From: Anastatus disparis
Lineage: Eukaryota > Arthropoda > Insecta > Hymenoptera > Eupelmidae
Reading direction: 5' to 3'
NCBI GenBank assembly: GCA_017163975.1
Contig: JAFFSR010000281.1
Location: 1,302,001 to 1,366,000, forward strand
Length of the DNA: 64,000 nt
A program made the position numbers and the translations under genes. The notes below the pieces were generated by a model. That model worked only from the letters and a program-made list of their open reading frames with translations, was not told where the DNA came from and searched no databases. Below are positions 59,025 to 64,000 of the stretch, in pieces. How positions within the stretch are numbered: position 1 is the stretch's first letter; the number at the start of each line of letters is the position of its first letter.

Positions 59025-60360
59025 TAGTATACAGTTTACTCTGAAAATTCATGAACTATAAAATCAAGCTACAATTCGTCATGCTCTGTATTTAACATTT
59101 GAGAATGACGTGCTTCTGAGAAAACGAAAGTTTCTTGATATTTGAGACTCCTGAAACATTTTTTATTAATTTTTTTTATCCTTTGAATTGCTGAATTATT
59201 TTTTCTTCTATGTCTCGTCCTCGAAGACAAAAAAATTACTAAAAATTAAAGGTTCCAATAGCTTCCCAATACTTTGGCCAATTTTAAGAGAAAGTGTTTT
59301 TAAAATGCATAAAAACGTGTATATAAAATATATCCGCTATCGAAGAACAAAAAAAAAAAAAAATAAAGAAGGCGAAAGAAAAGAAAAAGGACGATGTGTA
59401 TTATAAGAGCGAATGAATCCAATTGCATAATACATAATGCACAGCTTAAAAGTTAAAGGAGAGTAAGGAAATTGGTGCGCTCTGAAACGAATCCGGGACA
59501 ATAGGTATATATCCCCATTGTTGCACCTTCTCTTTCTTTTCTCTTTCTCTCTTCTGCATCTATATATGCAGTATTAGTTAAAAGTCTATATGTATATATA
59601 TAGAAAATTCTTTTTTTTTTCAAACTTTCCTCCTCCCTTTCCATCATTCGATATATATATTTTGTCGTGGTGTGTATCTCCCTCCCCGTAGAGTAGTACT
59701 ATCTTTATAAAATTTAGCCTGCCTCCCCCTGCCACTTTTCTATTAAAAAGAAGGAGTAAAGTTGCTCAGGCTATAAAGCCAAGAGAGTCATAGCCCTTTC
59801 CCCAAAGACAGACTCGCGCGCTTACTCGAAATATATATTTAACTTTTTCAGAAGAGTACACAGTGTTACGAACTTTTTTTTTTCTTTTTTTTTTATAAAC
59901 ATTATTTGTATAATTTTGTTTTTGAAAAATTAATTTGTTGGTTATCTCCTTGTAGCTTATTGTACAGTTGTTGGATTTATTTATCGAGTGAATTTTTTTT
60001 ATTTACACTGCGTGCGTCATGTGGCGGCTACTCGTCTTCGCAAGTGAGTATTACATTTTTCATCCCTGAAAAAAAATCTTACCGATCAATGCCGATTTTT
60101 TCATTATTTTTTTAACATAAAAATTTTGATCGTATCTTGAAAATTATGTAATTTCAAACTGACAGTAATATTATTAATTAAAAATTTGAGTTTAACAGCT
60201 AAAAGTGATTGCATTTAGACATAACATCTAAAGTATATGTATACTCATTATACATATATATATATTTAAAGGAATTGAGGGCGTTCGCGCGAAATCCCAC
60301 ACGCTAAACCGATTGAGAAATAGTTCGGTGGCAGATACGGGTATAACATTCGTTAGATAC

Positions 60361-60380
60361 ACACACACACACACACACAC
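60361..60380. repeat. (AC)n microsatellite
   Basis: Ten AC units in a row. Confidence 0.9.
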
Positions 60381-63300
60381 ATACGTATATGCAACTAAAG
60401 ACATTATAACGTAGTTCTCCTTTTTAGAAGCCTTTCTAACTTTGTAGCTCTCTTTTAAACTCTTAACGGAGAATTTTTTTTCTTTTTTTTCACGTGAACG
60501 TAAAGGATCGACATTACCGATATTACACCCTTTCTATCTCTTTATACATAAAACTCGGAGAGAAAAGTTATAGCTACATTGTTGCAGCTACGTACAATTT
60601 ATTTAAACTTTGTCTTATGCAGTTTATTGATAAACTTGGAGCATATCTTGAAACTTCTGATTAAATTGAGATGCCGTTAATTAAAATGGATTTCGATATT
60701 GTAATTAAAATTTTCAATGTAATTAATGATATAAACATCTTGATTATAAATAACATGATTATACGACTATTATGAAACTTATGATAGTTCCTTTCTAAAA
60801 ATAATCAATTAAATCGCACATTTCCGTAAACATTATTTTATAATATTTTTTATAAATTACGTTGGTTCGCGATGAAAGCCGAAAAAATTTAACATATCTT
60901 TTAATCAATAGTAATTTTCATACCGATTCGTAATAAATTTATATATTTTTCGATTACTTAATTTTTTTGTTCACAGTAACGCATATAAACGCATAATAAC
61001 CGTTATAATATATAATATATATATCCGCGTTAAAGTGAAAATCAAGGAAATGCAATGATGCGATGCACGTGTTTCAATGCGTCTTGCATATTATTATTAT
61101 CATTATGGCTATGATCATTATTATTATTATTATTACATGAATAAAAGCTATAGACTAGACACACATGCATTAGTCCTGCTACTGACTGTGCAGCGCGTGT
61201 GTGCGCGACTTTGCGGAAAATCGATCGAACCGTCTGTCTCCTTTCTTTTCTCTCATATATAATGCTTATAATAGATACGATCATGAAAGAGCTCCAGCGC
61301 ATATGACTTTCGCGCGTCTACACATATACGCACATTTATTTTAAACCGATACACATATGTGTGTATATGCACACATGCATATGGGCTCCGTAATCAAAAG
61401 CGATTTCTAATTTTCTCAAGTGCATACCATACCGATCATTAAAAGTTACTCTCTTCCGCGAGTCACTATTATTCGTCATTTTCACTCTAATCCTTTGCTT
61501 CTTCCTTTTTAGTTTTTTTTTCAGTAAGTCATTGGGTTTTAGACGCGTATGATATTGATATACATTGTTTTTATTTATCTTATTTTTATTGAGGAAAAAA
61601 AAAAGAAGCACGCTAATGCTTCTATACTTGCAAAAACCGTATCATTTGTAATTTCACACTTTGTTAGCATGTTTCACGCTACTTAATTTCACTATACGCT
61701 TTGTTTCTTGTTTCTTCTAGTTAATGTTGCTTTTTTTATCCCTCTTTTTTTCGCCTTTAGAACAATTATGGTTTTTATTGTTGTTGTTGTATTGTATAAG
61801 CTTTTTGTTTATATTCGTTAAGGTAAAACAGCGAGCCGTTTTAATAAAGTTGAGAAACATTTTAGGAATTTTTAGGGAATATAAAGAATGAAAAAGAAAA
61901 GAGAAGCCGTTAGTTACATCAGTACGATGTTTCCGGGACGGGTATATATGTACAAACTCACGAAAACTAATAAATCAATAATATTATTCATTGTATAAGT
62001 GCGCGCATTATGGCCATGGAGAAATTCAGGAAAAGTCGAAAAATTGCAGTTTGATATAAAAGTACGAAAAAAGAAAGAAACAAATTAAACGAATGAAATC
62101 TCGCAAAAAATTCCGCAACATTAATTTCTCCCTAAGCAGCTGAATAACGTAACAAACTTGCGTTAATGAACTTGTAAGGCAACCTATAAGCAATAGTTTC
62201 ATTAAAAAAAAAGGAAAATCAAACATTCGTTAAATTAAAAAAAAAAGTAGTTAAGTTACATATTTGTACAGTTGAAATTTTCTCTGGATACATAGCTTTT
62301 TTTTTCTTTCTATTTAAATTGAAGCATTAGCGTGACGGGAAATTTTGTTTTCGCACTTAAGGCGAGTTTTATGTTGCAAATATTATAGGGAGGAGATAAG
62401 GAAAAGGAGAGTTGATCAACATCCTGTTAAAAAAAGGAAAAAAAAATCTTTAGATTTATAGATAAACATTTATTAATTAATTTCTAAATCGCGCTATAGA
62501 TACAATTTTGTTATTTTTTCTTCTCGTGTGATTCTTTTTTTCTTTTCTAACTTCATTTTTTTCGATAATTGCATTTAATTCGCGCATTTTTTCTTTTATT
62601 TTCGGGTGAAATAGAAAACTTATACGGGAATTATATAATGCAAGTATACAAACATCCACTTACTAGTTTCTGTGAAATTGGATAAAAAAATATATATATC
62701 AATGTTTACTACGTGTGGTTACATGGCAATAATTCCCATAAAAAGAAAATTTCATAAAAAATTGGCAAGTGCAAATTACTTCCCTAAATTATAAATTTTT
62801 CAATATCTTATCAAATTTACATGTAATTAGGATACTTTGGCTTTTCGAAACGTGCACGAATTAATTACCCGGAAAAATCAATCATAAACAATTGATATAA
62901 TCAGCGATATTTACAAACTATTACATTATGATCTCGCTAATTTACAATAAAAAAAATAAAGAACAAAACGAAAGCAAAAGCAAAAAGAAAGAGAAAGAGA
63001 GAAAAAATAATTAAAGAATTCCGATTACGTTATACATCCTAATCAAATCTCATTAATAAATCAAGCGTAAATTGAACCATGATATTCGCGCTCGCAAGCA
63101 AGCGCAGCGCACTGCACACACGCGAGAGCGCACAGCGCGCGCTTTGCAACCTTGCGTTCACTCAACTCGAAATAACGCATATAAAAATATATATATATAT
63201 ATAGAAATACCAACATTACAAACGTCCGTTTGATATTTTTCCTTTTTTTTTGCAAACAATTCCTAGTGCAAGTTTCATCATTTTAATCCAGTCTTTTACT

Positions 63301-64000
63301 CCCCTACATATCCAGGCGTAATGTATATTTGTGTATTTCTATATACATATATATGTAATATAAAATAAATGCGTATACGCGCCGCAAGCATATATCTAGA
63401 ATTACGAGTTTTCTAATGAAATTCTTCCAAGACAACTTTTTTTTAACTATATAAGAAACTAATATAATATTCCGTACACTAATGCGTAAAAAAAATAAAT
63501 AAAAGTCTTAACATTCATAGATTAAATAAAATAAACGAAAAAAAAAGAGAAAAAAAATTCACCAATTCCTGAGTAATCTAAAACAACGCGTGCAGCTTAG
63601 GTAATATTAACCCTAATGCATTGGGTAGCACTTTCTAAAGTTGAATTTTCAATTATACAAAACCTCTTTGGAAAAAAAATATTTCAAAACAGCGACAATA
63701 GTAATGGGTACAGCAGTAAGGGGTATATATATATATAAAAGTAAGCGAAGCAAAAAAGGCAAAGTTAAAAGCCAAAGAAAATAATGATTGAGTTCCGCGA
63801 CGACACCGTATGACGCGAGAGAAAGAGGTAGAGAGAGAGTGAGACTCTTAAGGTGCACGTGAGAATGAGAAAAAAAAAAGAGAAAGAAAAAGTATTATAC
63901 CTCTTTGCTTGATATACGTAACCATAAGCACTGTATATACATAACGTAACGTGTAGAAGAAAATCTCATTTTTCTCTTTTTTTCCTTTATTTCTCTCTTT

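Larger units (their letters stand above)
58751..64000. other. Gene-poor right flank
   Basis: No supported coding exon. The sequence is AT-rich with (TA)n, (CA)n and (GA)n tracts, CG-bearing patches (58.1-58.8, 61.0-61.4 and 63.0-63.2 kb) and one palindromic MITE. The texture matches that of 3-10 kb. It could be introns or untranslated regions of a large gene beyond the window. Confidence 0.55.

Overview
The window is nuclear DNA from an animal, most likely an insect. It has spliced genes with GT-AG introns, roughly 70-75% A+T, abundant microsatellites, a tRNA-derived SINE family and many inverted-repeat (foldback/MITE-like) elements. One Hopscotch-type JAK kinase, Pngl, Poc1, Atox1 and TCERG1 fit an insect gene set. 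Base composition and compact introns suggest an AT-rich hymenopteran such as a parasitoid wasp; the sequence does not prove this.

Layout. 1-21.0 kb: no gene I can support; AT-rich sequence with two inverted-repeat elements, three SINE copies and simple repeats. 21.1-31.3 kb: a compact housekeeping block of peptide:N-glycanase (+), JAK tyrosine kinase (-, 13 exons), an ATX1-like copper chaperone (+) and the centriole protein POC1 (-). Genes alternate strand, with convergent pairs less than 200 bp apart. 31.3-43.5 kb: an accessory island. It carries two intact intronless genes for an unusual P-loop GTPase-like protein (491 and 484 aa), at least three decayed relatives and several palindromic elements. 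The order of pieces suggests a tandemly duplicated two-gene unit under birth-and-death evolution. 43.5-52.3 kb: TCERG1/CA150 (-, 16 exons, 3 WW and 6 FF domains), coupling transcription elongation and splicing. 55.7-58.7 kb: a small two-coding-exon gene for an RGS-like helical protein (-) with an upstream untranslated exon. The flanks to 64 kb hold no supported gene.

Three multi-exon models (Pngl, hop, TCERG1) were built by choosing GT-AG junctions that keep the frame; each total is an exact multiple of three (646, 1140 and 1442 residues). The C-terminal junction of Poc1 could not be resolved.

The best candidate for something undescribed is the GTPase island at 33.6-42.3 kb. Its proteins have G1 and G3 motifs and a charged C-terminal helix ending in a basic amphipathic tail. 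I cannot assign them to a named family.
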